64,000 nt of DNA from Heterocephalus glaber (lineage: Eukaryota; Chordata; Mammalia; Rodentia; Bathyergidae), in the NCBI RefSeq assembly GCF_000247695.1, contig NW_004624732.1, positions 14,199,730 to 14,263,729 of the forward strand, written 5' to 3'. Position numbers and translations under genes: made by a program. The notes under the pieces were generated by a model. It saw nothing but the letters and a program-made list of their open reading frames with translations. It made no database searches and was not told the origin of the DNA. Positions 49,431-61,660 of this stretch are shown here, piece after piece (positions within the stretch are counted from its first letter, which is position 1; every line of letters starts with the position of its first letter).

Positions 49431-49727
49431 TTTTCCTTTAGCCAATAGTCTTAAACAAACTGGAATACCTATACTTATTTCTCCTTGTTATTGTATACAA
49501 GTATATACCAGCATAACTGCATTTCTTGAACCAACTGCTCACAAAGTACTGTACTTGCTTTTATAATCTTAATCATGTACCCTACTGAATTTATAGTTGA
49601 AGATAATACTCGGTAGGAAAAATATAAATGCTTTTCTTAAAGTCATGACAAAGTCCACATTTTAGAACTATACGAAACAATAATACACTTATAAAACTTA
49701 AACCTCTAATTAAAGTAATAAAAACTA

Positions 49728-49885
49728 ACTGGATGTGGTGGTGCACACCTGTAATCCCAGCACTTGGGAAGCTGAGGCAGGAAGCTCACCGCAAGTTTGA
49801 GGCCAGCCTGGCCTACACAGTGAGTTCAAGGCCAGCCTGAACTACATAGCAAGAGGCTATCTCAAAAATAAAATAATAAAAACTA
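49728..49885 (+). repeat. B1 SINE
   Basis: Two GAGTTCAAGGCCAGCC-type units; well preserved. Confidence 0.9.
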
Positions 49886-49987
49886 TATACAAGGAGTAGC
49901 AAAACCTCAACAATCAGAGCAATAATTAATATTAGAATCAACAGAAAGGGATTCACGAGATGTAATTCACATTGGAAATAGTATGGA

Positions 49988-50079
49988 GGGCTGGGGATTT
50001 AGCTCAGTGGTTCCAGCACCTGCCTTGCAAGCGCAAGGTTCCGAGTTTGATCCCCGGTACCAAAAAAAAAAAAAAAAAG
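49988..50079 (+). repeat. ID-like SINE
   Basis: Flanks GGAAATAGTA; 16-A tail. Confidence 0.9.
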
Positions 50080-50289
50080 AAAGGAAATAGTAGGGAAAGA
50101 TTTATCAGTGTAAGAGCAAGCAGCACCAAAAATCAAGAAGGCAAAGAAGACAGTTATTAGTTACTAGACACACACATTGGACTTGTTAGAACAGTATAAA
50201 GCACCCTATGCCACAGAGGAGCACAAGAAACACCTTTGCACTCCAACCAGTAAGCCCTGACTATTTGTTAGGCACTGATACACACCCCA

Positions 50290-50632
50290 CTCTTTCTATT
50301 CTCAGTAAACAAGAGCTCAAAGAGGCAAGAAGATTCCAAGTTCAAGCTCAGCATGGCAACTTAGTATGACCTTGTCGCCAAAGAAAAGGGCTGAGGATGT
50401 AGCTGAGTGTGAAGGTCTTGGATTCAATCCTTAGTGCTAGAAGAAAAACAGCGACAGAAGCCAGGCATGGTGGCGCATCCCTGCAACCACCTGTAATCCT
50501 AGTATTCAGGAGGCTGAGGCAGGAGGATCACCAAGAGTTCAAGGCCAGCTTGAGCTACATAGTTGAGTTCAAGGCAGCCTGAAATACATAGTGAGACCCT
50601 GTCTCAAAGAAACAAAAAACAAAAAAACAGAG
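50290..50632 (+). repeat. B1-ID dimer followed by a B1 SINE
   Basis: Dimer remnant at 50290-50452 (GGGCTGAGGATGTAGCTGAG arm) and a full B1 at 50458-50632 with the internal duplication. Confidence 0.8.
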
Positions 50633-51039
50633 GCGAGAGATGTGGGAATGTACTACCACTACACTAGTAAACTTCTCACCAGGCATTACATGAAATAGAA
50701 ATACTGTATGGGAAGAAACTTGCAGCACAAATTAAGTCTGAAGAATCCTTAAGACAAAATAAGCTCTCGCTGATTATCCTGGCCAGTATAAGCTTTTCCC
50801 CAACCAAACATAATCCAAAATAATCTGTTTCTCAATCCTATGTTTCATAGTAAAGAATTTCCAAATTGAAATCAATAGGGCTGATAAGCAGCACTCTTTT
50901 AATGATAAAAAAAGATTGCATTGTACATTTGAAAAGAAATGTAAATTGTGAAACTTCTGCTTCCATTGTGTGTGTGTACACTGGGTCACAATACTAAAAA
51001 TATTTTTCCTTTATAAAAACCTATCAAGTAAAAAGAGAA

Positions 51040-51310
51040 GAGTTTTACCTGTTTCATTTCTTAGTCATTCTAATGGATGAACAGTGGCTATCTCATCATC
51101 ATTTTACCTTGTATTTCCCTAAAGACTAAAGAGTTTAGGCATCTTTGTTGGTGTTTATTTGCCCTCTAGATGTCTTCTCTGGCAAACTGTCTACTCAAAT
51201 CTTCAGCACTTTTTAAAATCGGGTTGTTTTCTCAGATATGTGATTTGCAAATATTTTCTCTCGATCTATCACTTCTTTCCATTCTTTCTGGTTATCTTCT
51301 AAAGAGTGAA
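51040..51310 (-). mobile_element. Old L1 ORF2 3' fragment
   Basis: Antisense L1 landmarks in order: ATTTCCCTAAAGACTAA, GGCATCTTTGTTGG, AGATGTCTTCTCTGGC and GATTTGCAAATATTTTCTC. Confidence 0.75.
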
Positions 51311-51311
51311 G

Positions 51312-51545
51312 CAAGATCACAAGTTCAAGCCCAGCCTGGGCAACTTAGCAAAACCTTGTCTCAAAATTTAAAAAATTAATCAATGCTGGCAAAAATGCAC
51401 AAGACAAAATGAAGCCTACACTGCTATATAGTCCAGATTGTTCTTGAACAATTTAGTCCAGGCTGGCCTCAAAACGCCCAATCCTCCTCCCTCAGCCTCC
51501 TCCAGTGCTCAGATTACAGGCTTGCACCACCACGCCCAGCACTCT
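51312..51545. repeat. B1 fragments
   Basis: Forward end at 51312-51375 and reverse B1 at 51415-51545. Confidence 0.7.
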
Positions 51546-51600
51546 AACACAGCATTTTTTTATAAGTGATATACTAACCACTGATAAAAAGTATAGTATA

Positions 51601-51682
51601 GGCCAGGGATTTAGCTCAGTGGTGCAGCCACCTGCCTTGCAAGTGCAAGGTCCTGTGTTCGATCCCCAGGACCCAAAAAAAA
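51601..51682 (+). repeat. ID-like SINE
   Basis: Complete; flanked by AAGTATAGTATA / AAGTACAGTACA. Confidence 0.9.
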
Positions 51683-51754
51683 AGTACAGTACAGTAAATA
51701 CATACACCAGTAACAGTCATTTATTATCAAGTATCATGGACTAATATCATTGTA

Positions 51755-51985
51755 CATGCTATACTTTTGTACAACTGGCAGTGCAGGTTTGCTTATATCA
51801 GCATTGTGACAAAAAGGTAGTATGTCGTACAATGTGACAACAGCTATGATGTCACTAGTCAATAAGAATTTTTCAGTTCCTTTATAATCTTATGACTCCA
51901 CCTTCATTTATGCAATCTAATGTTGGCAGAATTGTGCCATACATGAAAATTACCCAGTTAATACCATTCTCTTGTAACAGCACAA
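51755..51985 (+). mobile_element. Tigger-like DNA transposon fragment
   Basis: GCAGGTTTGCTTATATCAGC, GTGACAACAGCTATGATG, GTCACTAGTCAATAAG and AATTTTTCAGTTCC match a well-known Tigger/pogo-group non-coding end. Confidence 0.6.
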
Positions 51986-52245
51986 AGGAACTGATATAAG
52001 GTATGAATTTTGTGCGTGTGAATTTTTTTAATGGTGTCCAGTTGTTCTACCCCCATTATCTTTTTTGGCAGTTCATCTTTTTCTATTGAATTGCCTTTAT
52101 ACCTCAGTCAAAAATCAACTATTTTATGTGTGGGTCTACCTCAGTATCTTGATTACAGTAACTTTACAGAAAGTCTTGATATCAGATTTTGGGAACATTT
52201 TCCAACTTTATTGCTCTTTATCAACAGTGTATTATGGGGGAGGGG
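51986..52245 (-). mobile_element. Old L1 ORF2 fragment
   Basis: Antisense TGGTGTCCAGTTGTTC, CCTCAGTATCTTGATTACAG and AACTTTACAGAAAGTCTTG; likely the same decayed element as 51040-51310. Confidence 0.65.
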
Positions 52246-52470
52246 GTGACCCAGTGAAACCGGAATTTGAATCCTCCTGCCTCAGTCTCCCAGAGTGCTG
52301 GAACTGCAGTACAGGCATGTCCCACCAAGTACCTCTTTTGTCTTTTAAGAAAAAAATGTACAGCCAGGTGGGGTGAGGAGAGGAGGAAGGAGAAAAGGGA
52401 AGAAGAGATGGGGTAAAGGGCAAGAGAGAAGAGGAAAAAGAAAGGGGGAAGGGGAGGGGAGCTAGTCCAC
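52245..52470. repeat. Reverse B1 remnant and polypurine tract
   Basis: B1 piece at 52245-52330; A/G-only tract at about 52372-52461. Confidence 0.75.
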
Positions 52471-52889
52471 CAAAGACTGAACAAACAGCCGAGAGGACTG
52501 CAGAACAAGGATTTCCATCTGATTTGGTAGCCAGCTAGTCTTGGCCCAAGTGGCTTGTACTGGAGCTAATGGCCATAACAGCAGTTTCCTGGATCTGTAA
52601 ATCATGGTAGAAGTAGCAGCTCCCTTGGCCTTATTCAGAACTGTAGTTTTGGAAGTTTTCCTGAAAGCTTAACTAAAAGTTCTTTTATTCAATTTTCCTG
52701 ATTTCCATAGCTCTTGTGAGGGTACCGCAGTGTGAACAGTCAATAGCAAATTAAACTTGCTGTGCCTGTAGGGGACAATGATCGGAGGATTTTACTCAGC
52801 TACCATCTTGCTTTGCACCCTCTTGTTTCTTCCTGAGTTAGTTTTGGTAGTTTGTGCCTCAACAGAATCAATTTCCCCCAAATCATCAC

Positions 52890-52990
52890 TTTTTAGGGCA
52901 TATCATTGCTCATAATATTCCCTTATTATCACTTTAATGTCTGTAAAACCTGTAGTGATATTCCTAACTTTCATTCATGAGATTGTTCAT
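52890..52990 (-). mobile_element. Old L1 ORF2 fragment
   Basis: Antisense CCCTTATTATCACTTTAATG, AACCTGTAGTGATATTCC and CATTCATGAGATTG. Confidence 0.55.
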
Positions 52991-53094
52991 CATCACATTT
53001 CAATCAACAATGGACCATAAAAAGTGAAGGTGATCACAAGGCTAAACAGTGCTGAAAAATTCGTATCACCTAGTAAAGTCAAAATACTGTAATA

Positions 53095-53250
53095 TGAGCA
53101 CAAAGTATTACTTCTATTTGTGGTAATGCTAGGGTAAGCAAACCTACTATGTTGCCAGTTTTATAAAACTACAATTATGTACACTGCACTTGATATTAAT
53201 AATAAATGACTATATTACTGGCCTGTGTATTTACAATACATAAATTTTAG
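53095..53250 (+). mobile_element. Tigger-like internal fragment
   Basis: TTTTATAAAACTACAATTATG, CACTTGATATTAATAATAAA and TATTACTGGCCTGTGTATTT; non-coding 3' part. Confidence 0.5.
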
Positions 53251-53714
53251 GGACACACATACTCAGGAGCTGACTTTAATAAAATTACATGTCTTTAACC
53301 ACAAGTTATTTAATCAATGACATCCTTAAGTGAAAGAGTTTCTTCTAACTGCATACTAATGTGAAGCAGGAGTAAAAGTACAATGGCTCCTACTACAGCT
53401 CGGTAGCACAGCCTTGAATCATGCCAGCAGTCTTATCCACTATTGGTTTTATATCACAGATGCATGCATTCATGAAATAAAAGGACCTAATAATGTACTA
53501 ATAATGTACTAGTAATGTTAAGAAATGAGCTCATTTTGAGAACTCATCACTGCCTTATAAAGTGCAAATAACACAGAAATATTTTCCAAACTGCCATAAA
53601 TTAAATTGCTAATTTTTTCACCTCACCCCTCAAAAAAAATGGATATATCAGAAACATGGGCAGGAATGTTTCCAGTGAAAGAAATCAGATGACTTCAGAG
53701 GAAGGATGAAAAGG

Positions 53715-54090
53715 AATTTAGCCAGTGGTGCCCACACCACCCCCAATACTGGGGATTGAACCTAGACCCTTTGCACTGAGCTACATCTCCAGCCCTTTAC
53801 TGTTTTGTTTTTTTGTTTTTTGGGTACTGGGGATCAAACTCGGGACCTTGCACTTGCAAGACAGGCACTGGAACCACTGAGCTAAATCCTTGGCCCTGTT
53901 TTGTTTTGTTTTGGTACCGGGGATCGAACTTGGGTCCTTGTGCTTGCGAGGCAGGCAGTGGAACCACTGAGCTAAATCCCCGGCCCCCAGCCCTTTACTT
54001 TTTGAGACAGGGCCTCACTAAGTTGCCCAGCCTAGGCTCAAACTTGCAGTCCTCCTGCCTCAGCCTCCAAGGGCATACTCCTATACCTTT
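53715..54090 (-). repeat. B1-ID dimer split by two tandem ID-like SINEs
   Basis: Host dimer arms lie at 53715-53800 and 53987-54090. Between them are reverse ID-like copies at 53805-53896 and 53897-53986. CCAGCCCTTTACT occurs only at the outer boundaries. Confidence 0.85.
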
Positions 54091-54179
54091 TGAATTTTCT
54101 ACTATGTGTATCTACTACCACTCAAAATAAATAAAATTTGTTTCACAGATTTTTAAAGATTTAGTTCACAAAAATCTCA

Positions 54180-54350
54180 ATTTAGCAGGGAACGGCAGCA
54201 CATACCTGTAATCCTATCTCTCAGGAAGCTGAAAGGGAAGGACCACAAATTTGAGGTTAGCTTAAACAACTCAGCAAAACTATGAAAGGAAAAAAATTTT
54301 AAACAGCCAGGGGATGTACCTCAATCCTCAGCATAAGGAGAAAAAAACTT
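54180..54350 (+). repeat. B1-ID dimer, decayed
   Basis: GGAACGGCAGCACATACCTG to CAATCCTCAGCATAAGG. Confidence 0.65.
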
Positions 54351-55025
54351 ACTTTAATTACTGTGTAATTTCACTCTCACTCAACTTGGTTCACAGAAGC
54401 CAGAATGCAGCTTTAAAAAATTATTTTTTTCATTTCAGTAGAGAATGTATGTATAATTTTCTAAAGCAATAGGGATCTCAAGGCAAGACAGAATTAATTA
54501 TAAATGACAAAAACATAAATTCAACTGCTAATTCTACAATGGATTAAGTTTTCCTTGGATTCTACATAGGGTGGTTTTAGTTGGAAGCTCTGTGAGACAG
54601 AAAAACACCACGTATACCACATGATAGGTCCTTAGAGATGGAAAATCTAGCCCAATACCATTCTAGAGAACATACTATTTTTTAAATACATAAGGTCCAA
54701 GTCTAATATTTTGAGTCTGGTTTTGATACTTTTTCCCCAGTATTTCCCCCTTTTTCTATCTTTTTATAGAGATACATCCCTACATCCCCAGTCCGTTATA
54801 ATTACTATTAATTTTGAGCCAGGGTATTACTTAGGTGGGTTACTTAGTGAGACCCCCATCTCAAAACTGAAACAAAAATCAAAACAAAAAGAGATGTAAC
54901 ACATACTAAGACACTTGGGACAGAGAAAGCAAATGATGGTTTCAATTAATCTTAAGACTGAGGAACATAAGAGGATTGATTTGCAAATGAGATACTTTTG
55001 TAGGCAACTTTATAAAAATGCTAAG

Positions 55026-55335
55026 AGGGCTGAGGATTTCGCTCAGTGGTGTTGGCACCTTCCAAGAGGTGAAAACCAACAGGATTTTTGTTTTGTTTTG
55101 GTTTTTTTGGTACTGGGGATTGAACTCGGGTCCTTGTGCTTGCGCAGCAGGTGGCGAAACCACTGAGCTAAATCCCAGGCCCTTTTATGGATTTTCTGAG
55201 ACAAAGTCTTGCTATGTAATTCAGGCTGGCCTTGAACTCACTATGCAGATCAGGCTAACTTCGAACTCGAGGCGATCCTCCTGCCTCATTCTTCCAAATG
55301 CTGGGATTACAGGCATGTACCACCTCGCCTGACTT
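55026..55335. repeat. Head-to-head ID-like SINEs followed by a reverse B1
   Basis: Truncated forward ID at 55026-55080, full reverse ID at 55085-55182, reverse B1 at 55185-55335. Confidence 0.8.
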
Positions 55336-55507
55336 TGGATATAACTTATTAAAGATAGTCCAATATCCAGATTCTGGTTGGCTAATCTTAAATAAATAAC
55401 ATGAACAAAAAAAAGAATGAACAATGGTCTGAATCCAGATATACCTGCAAAATGAGGATGTGTAGTTACAAAATAAGAGATGGAAAAAATCTTTTATTAA
55501 CAAAAGG

Positions 55508-55830
55508 GGGGTATCTGAGGGTATAGCTCTATTGCAGAACATGTGCTTATTTATTAGCATGTACAAGCCTTGGGTTCAATCCCCAAAATCAAAAACAATA
55601 AAATAAAATAAAACAAAACAAAACCACACACACCCAAGCCAGGTGTCATAGCCCACACCTATAATCCTATCATTCTGTGAGGCTGAGGCAAAATGATTGC
55701 AAACTCAAACCCAGCTTAAACAACTCAGCAAGACCCTGTCTCACAACTTAAAATTTAAAAAAAAAAAAAGATAGGGATGTAGCTCAATACAAAGATCCTG
55801 ATTGCAATCCACAGTACCCCCCCCCCAAAT
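55508..55830 (+). repeat. tRNA-arm SINE and B1-ID dimer
   Basis: tRNA arm at 55508-55620 (GGGTTCAATCCCCAAAATC) and dimer at 55632-55830 with GGGATGTAGCTCAATAC. Confidence 0.7.
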
Positions 55831-56134
55831 ATCATACCACACATACCTGAGAAATTCTATTAACATCTTCATTCCTTAGAAGAAATTCACTCTGTAAAAA
55901 CCTGTCCTATGGTCTAACTTGCATGAAATGAAAAGTTCTTAGTAAGAAAAATGGAATTGGTCAGTTAATTGTAGCCGACTCCCAGGCTTAGAATGGATAA
56001 AACAAGGGGTGGGGGTCTAGGGTTGTCTACAGTGCAACTCAAACTAATATATGTAAGAATCCCTAAAGAGTTAGTTAAAATACTGAGTCCTGGACCTCAA
56101 CCCTAAAGATTTGATCAAATCCCAGCACTCCGAA

Positions 56135-56452
56135 GGCTGAGGATGGAGGTGTGGTGGCACATGTCTGTGATCCTAGCACTCGGGAGGCTGGAGGGGGATC
56201 ACAGAGAGTTTGAGGCCAGCCTGGGGTCCATTGAGAGTTCAAAGCCAGCGTGAATTACATAGTGAGATCTTGTCTCAAAAAAATAAGAAAAAAAGAAAAA
56301 CCTATCACTTTTGACAACAATGAATCTTCCTATAGTTCAGGCTAGCCTTGAACTCACTGTGTATCCCAAGCTGGCCTCCAACTCTCAGAAATCCTCTAGC
56401 TTCAGCCTCTCAAATGCCAGGATCACAGACGTGTGCCACCACACTCAGCTTA
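56135..56452. repeat. Forward B1 then reverse B1
   Basis: B1 copies at 56135-56298 (+) and 56322-56452 (-), an inverted pair about 25 bp apart. Confidence 0.8.
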
Positions 56453-56541
56453 GATCTTCTTTGATTTCTTTCATCAAGAATTTTACAGTCTTCCCCATAC
56501 ACATCTTGTATATATTTTTGTTAAGATTTATATCCTATGTG

Positions 56542-56645
56542 GGGCCAGGGATTTAGCTCAGTGGCACGTGCCTGCCTTGCAAGCACAAATTCCTAAGTTC
56601 AATCCCCGATACCGCAAAAAATAAAAAATAAATAAATAAATAAAA
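56542..56645 (+). repeat. ID-like SINE
   Basis: Flanked by ATATCCTATGTGG; (AAAT)n tail. Confidence 0.9.
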
Positions 56646-57204
56646 TATATCCTATGTGGATATAAATACAAATGTAGATGATGTTGTGTTTTTAATTCCA
56701 AAACTTCCAACTGTTTATTGCTGGTATATAAGAAGGCAACTGAGTTGCTTATATCCTGAAACCTTGCTATAATCACTTAAGTTTCAGGGTTGTTTTTGTT
56801 ATCAGATCTTCTACAAAGATCATGTCATTTGCAAAGAGAGCTTGTTTTTTCTTCTCATTTAGTTCTTTCCCATTCTATATATCTATCCTTTTCTTTCTTA
56901 TTGCACTAGCTAGGATTTCCAGGACAATAGTGAAAAAGGGTGGTAAGAAAGGACATCCTCTGCTTTGTTCCTGAACATAGATACGGAAGAGAGCTTCTAG
57001 TTCCTCTCTATGTACTATAATGCTCCTCAGGTTTTTTGTGAATGTTCTATACCAATTTAAGGAAATTATCCTTTATATCTAGTTTGCTGATCAATTTTAT
57101 CATGTACACATATCAGATTTTGTCAAGTGTTTTTTTCTTCATGTACTGATATGATCAAATGATTTTCCTTTAGATTACTGATGTGATAGATTACATTAAC
57201 TCTT

Positions 57205-57308
57205 CTCACCCCATGCATGGGGGTAGGGAGTACTGTAGTAACTCAAACCTATGACCTTGAACACACTAAGCAGGTACTCTATCACTGAGCTAGAACCCTT
57301 TCAGTCCC
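57205..57308 (-). repeat. Diverged tRNA-arm SINE
   Basis: CTCTATCACTGAGCTAGAACCC end is preserved. Confidence 0.6.
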
Positions 57309-57697
57309 ATTAATTGATTTTTGAATACTGAACTATATATTGTATAGCTGGAATAAATCGCACTTAGTCATTATGTATAATTCTTCTAACACATTGTTAA
57401 GAGTTGATTTGCTAATATTTTGCGGAGGATTCCTGCATCTATATTCAGGAGAAATACTGGTCTGTAGTTTTCCTTTCTTGTAATGTCTGTCCTATTTTGG
57501 CATTAGGGCAATGCTAGCTTCATAAAATGATTTCAGAAGTATTCTCTCTGCTTCTACTTTCTGGAAGAAATTGTAAAGAAGTGGTATTACTTCTTTCAAT
57601 GGCAGAAAGCCAGGTAGTTCCAGGTATTCAGGACGCTTGAGGTGGGAGCCACTTTTGAGTTTGAGACCAGACCCTCCTCTCAAAAAAAGTTTAGTAG

Positions 57698-57780
57698 AGG
57701 GCTGGGATTTAGCTCAGTGGTTCTGCCGCCTGCCTCGCAAGCACAAGGACCCGAGTTGGATCCCTGGTACCAAAAAAAAA
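57698..57780 (+). repeat. ID-like SINE
   Basis: Flanked by AAGTTTAGTA; a B1 piece (57605-57690) precedes it. Confidence 0.9.
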
Positions 57781-57929
57781 GTTTAGTAAAATTCACCAGT
57801 AAGCCTTTCTGGATCTAGCGCTGCTTTTCTGTTTTGGAAAGTTATTAATTACTGACTCAATTTATCTTTCAAGCTCCCCCACCACTATGTCTTTGGGAAA
57901 GGGGCTATAAAGTATGCGTAAAATGCTGA

Positions 57930-58560
57930 AAGACTCTGAGTCTATACACAAAAAACTGAAAGCAGGGAAACAAGTTTTTTGTACAGTCATGTTCATAGAG
58001 CATTTTTTAAAGTAACTAAAAGATGAAAACAATTCTAATATCCACCAAACATATGAATGGACAAAGAAAATGTAGTGTACACAACATACAATGAAGGGTT
58101 TTCTGTTAGCTTGCTTTTTTTTCCTGTAGTACTAAGAAATGAACACAAAGCCATCTGAATGAGGTAAATCTTCAGCCCTTTTTTGATTTTTATTTTGAAA
58201 CAGGATCTTGCTAAATTGCTAACTTAGCAGGCTGGGCTCGAACTTGGAATCCTGCACAGACTCCCAGAGTGCTGGGATTATAGGTGTGCAACACTAATAC
58301 ATCTAGCTTCACAATGGAGTATTACACAACCTTAAAAAGGAAATTTTTGAAACATGCTATACAACATGGATAATGAACTGTGAAGACATTAAGCTCAGTG
58401 AAGAGGCCAGCCACAAAAGGACAAATATAGTATGATTTCTCCTGAGGTTCCCAGAATAGTCAGATTCCTAGAGACAAAAAGTACAATGGTGATTCTCAAG
58501 GGGCTGGGGGCTTCATTATTTAACAACCACAGACTTTCAGTTTATAAAGACTCCTACAAA
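57930..58560 (+). mobile_element. Old L1 3' UTR, split by a B1-ID dimer
   Basis: Sense-strand L1M 3' landmarks: GTCATGTTCATAGAGCATT, ATATGAATGGACAAAG, CACAATGGAGTATTACAC, CCACAAAAGGACAAATATAG and GGGGCTGGGGG. A reverse dimer lies at about 58105-58312. Confidence 0.8.
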
Positions 58561-59062
58561 AATTCGCTAAAAGACATTAGCAAAAACATTGCCTATCTTC
58601 TTCCTGGATTTGCAGATAGATTATTTATGATAATGGTGATAGAAGATGGGTAACATTTTCTTTTTAAAAATCTTTATTCATTTTTCATTAAAATCTGCCT
58701 CTTCTGTACCTGTCTGCATGTCTTTCCACTTTTCCACTACGTTATGAACACAAGGCCTTTACTAGATACAGCCCTTCTCTCGTGGACTTCCAGTCTCTAA
58801 CACTGAGCTTCTATGCTTTGTGGTAAAATGGATTTGCTGAGGCTCAAACAATCTGTAGTCCTCCATTGGTAAAATTCCTTTTAAACAGACCAGATAGTTG
58901 GTTTAGTTGCAGAACTCACCATGTTTCTATTCTTTGCATGGATTTGAATTACATACAAATGTCAATAAAGTAGTAATATTTAAAAGGAATTTTTTACTGA
59001 AATCTGAAATGTGGATCTACACCAAATGGGACTCTAACTGCCCCTCAGAATACACGTCACAG

Positions 59063-59143
59063 AGCCGGGGATTTAGCTCAGTGGTTCTAGAGCCTGCCGT
59101 GTAAGCGCAAGGTCCCAAGTTCGATCCCCCGTACCAAAAAATA
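59063..59143 (+). repeat. ID-like SINE
   Basis: Flanks AGAATACACGTCACA / AGAATACACATCACA. Confidence 0.9.
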
Positions 59144-59199
59144 AAGAATACACATCACATAACAATCTAACAGGCTGCACAACATTTTACTACATCAAG

Positions 59200-59280
59200 C
59201 CGGGGATGTAGCTCAGTGGTACCGTTCCTGCCTGGCAAGCACAAGGTTCTGAGTTTGATCCCCAGTACTGGGGGAAAAAA
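59200..59280 (+). repeat. ID-like SINE
   Basis: Retains GATGTAGCTCAGTGGTACC; flanks CATTTTACTACATCA. Confidence 0.9.
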
Positions 59281-59465
59281 ATTAGTCATTTTACTACATC
59301 AAAATGCTTAACATGCTAAGAGAAAGTAAGTAAGTCTGTCATTTTACTTGAACTTCTTTACAGAGTAGTTAAGGTTCAGTGTAATTATTGAAAACTGACA
59401 TTAGAGCCAAAACTAAAGCTTATACTTTGCAACCCTGAAGTCAAACTCACTGAGCTGGATTTTGT

Positions 59466-59548
59466 ATTTTTTTTGGTACTGGGGATCGAACTGGAGTCCT
59501 TGTGCTTGCAAGGCAGGCGGCAGAACCACTGAGCTAAATCCCAGGCCC
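59466..59548 (-). repeat. ID-like SINE
   Basis: Flanked by TGAGCTGGAT. Confidence 0.9.
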
Positions 59549-59556
59549 TGAGCTGG

Positions 59557-59792
59557 ATGTTGTAACACATGCCTATAGTCCCAGCACACAGGAGGCTTGG
59601 GCAAGAGGATCACTGTGAGCTCAAGGCCAGCCTGGGCTAAATAGTGAGATCAAGACCACCCTAAACTACACAGCAAGACCTTGTCTCAAAAACAAACAAA
59701 CAGGGCTGGGGATTTAGCTCAGTGGTTTCACTGCCTGCCCTCGCAAGCACGAGGACTCCAGTTCGATCCCCGGTACCAAAACAAACAAACAA
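59557..59792 (+). repeat. B1 SINE followed by an ID-like SINE
   Basis: B1 at 59557-59700; ID-like copy at 59703-59792 inserted in its CAAA tail. Confidence 0.85.
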
Positions 59793-59938
59793 AATCAAAC
59801 TCAACAAATCCTTGTAACCAAAAGGTCAAATTGACATTCATACTAAGCATACACAAGATCCTGGGATTTGATCCCCAAAACAAAACAAAAAATACACACA
59901 CATTCATATTTATGCCCATAAACAACAATCCACATTCT

Positions 59939-60025
59939 TTTTTTTTTTTTTGGTACCAGGGATAGAACTTGGGACCTTGTGCTTGCAAGGCAGGTGGTGG
60001 AACCACTGAGCTAAATCCCCAGCCC
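59939..60025 (-). repeat. ID-like SINE
   Basis: Flanks ACAATCCACATTCTT / ACAACCCACATTCTT. Confidence 0.9.
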
Positions 60026-60229
60026 TACAACCCACATTCTTGATTGAGAAAATCAACTGCATAACCAACCACTAATTACATTAAATATAGGAAATACATT
60101 CACACCTTGGGTTGGGCAAAGCTACCTTAGATATGATACCAAAAGTACAATCACCAAAAGAAAAATTAGATAATATTCACATTATCAAAATTAGAAATAA
60201 TCTCACTTAAACTGCATAATTAAGAAAGT

Positions 60230-60350
60230 GAGAGCCAGGCATGATGGAATATACCTGTAACCTCAGCACTCAGGAGAATAAAACAGGACAATGGCAGGTT
60301 CAAGGCAAACCTGGGCTACACAGTGAGACTGTGTCTCAAAAAAGCAGAAC
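60230..60350 (+). repeat. B1 SINE without duplication
   Basis: GCCAGGCATGATGGAATATACC to GTGTCTCAAAAAAG. Confidence 0.8.
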
Positions 60351-61017
60351 TATAGGACTTCAGGCATCATAAGGCTTATTTCTGTAAACTGTACTTAGGC
60401 AGATGCAAAATGAGTTTGACTCTACTGCTATGTATGAAACTGAATTTTTGTTAAAGCTTTTAGACAGAAATGTCATACTTTTTGAAAAATTGTTACTATA
60501 GAGTATTGCCTCAATAAACTTTACTATATAACCTTCAATATCTGACTTTTGAAAGTGAATAAGACCTATAATGATACATTATTATTAATGGATTACAAAA
60601 GAAAAACTAAAAATGACTGGAGGGATTTATTACTAAAAATAACAAAAATAGCTGTAGTTACCAAAGCAAGATTCACCTTAAACAATAGTTAGAAGCTGAC
60701 AAGCAAATCAGAGACTTTAAACATCTACAATACTGAGAGAAACTATTAGCTTTACTGAAGGACTTTTTCAGTCTTGCAACTGTATTCTTAAACTGAGGAA
60801 ATAAACCTCAGCAAGAGAACAATGATCAGAAGCTGTTATAGATGTTTCACCATGTGTGTGCACACTCTCGCACCCATGCCAAAGCACATGATGGGGTGGG
60901 TAGACCCCAGGGCCTCACCCTAACCCCTAAGGGTAAATTTCAGTTGTTGCACAGAACAGAGGGAAAATGTCTAATAATAGTTGAGTGACTGTATAAATGA
61001 GAACTCGAGTTTCTTTT
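60351..61017. other. Unassigned intronic sequence
   Basis: No gene and no repeat was assigned. Confidence 0.4.
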
Positions 61018-61620
61018 TTCTTCTTGGTGGCAGGCACTGGACCTAAGGCCTCATGCACAGTAAGTATTCACTCTATCACTGAACTACATACACCCCAGTT
61101 CCAAGACCTCCAGTTTATTTAATCTTGGCATAATTAGTAGCTCTTCCTTTCACCTTCAAGTTTCCTCATAACAAGAGCTGAGAGAACACACTATGGCACA
61201 ATGGAGTTTCTCAAAGCTAAAGCTGCTCTAATTTTTTTAAAGGGACTGGAGCTCACTGATAGGGAATGATTTCTTAGATTATTAGAGCAAAAAAACAGAA
61301 GTCATGCATACAGGTACATCAGTCAGGTGCAGTGGCACACACCTATGGTCCCAAGTATTGGGGAGCTTTACTTGAGCCCAAGAAGTTCAAGTCCAGCCTG
61401 GGAAATATACTAAGAATTACAAAAGAAAGGAAAAATTTCAAAGTATTCAGGAAGTCCTACAGGAAGACTAAAAGTTGGAAGCCAGCCTGGCAAGCTAGCA
61501 AGACCCTGACAAAATGCAACAACAAACAAATAAATGGGTTGGAGATGCACAGCTCAGCATTACAGCACTTGCCGAGCATGTCAAAAGCCGTAGTCCCAGC
61601 ACAAAACAACAAAAATGAAT
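61018..61620. repeat. Old SINE pieces
   Basis: Reverse tRNA arm at 61018-61105 and a forward B1-ID dimer at 61322-61600 with an extra internal segment. Confidence 0.55.
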
Positions 61621-61660
61621 GGCAGAGTAAAGACTGGCCGCAAAATACATCCTCTCTAAG

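Larger units (their letters stand above)
56453..57900 (-). mobile_element. Old L1 ORF2 (reverse-transcriptase region), broken
   Basis: Antisense landmarks over 1.4 kb: TTTGATTTCTTTCATCAAG, AAAGATCATGTCATTTGC, CTGGTCTGTAGTTTTCC, TTTTGGCATTAGGGCAATG and ACCAGTAAGCCTTTCTGG. The frame is shattered. SINEs at 56542-56645, 57205-57308, 57605-57690 and 57698-57780 interrupt it. Ancient L1M type. Confidence 0.85.
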
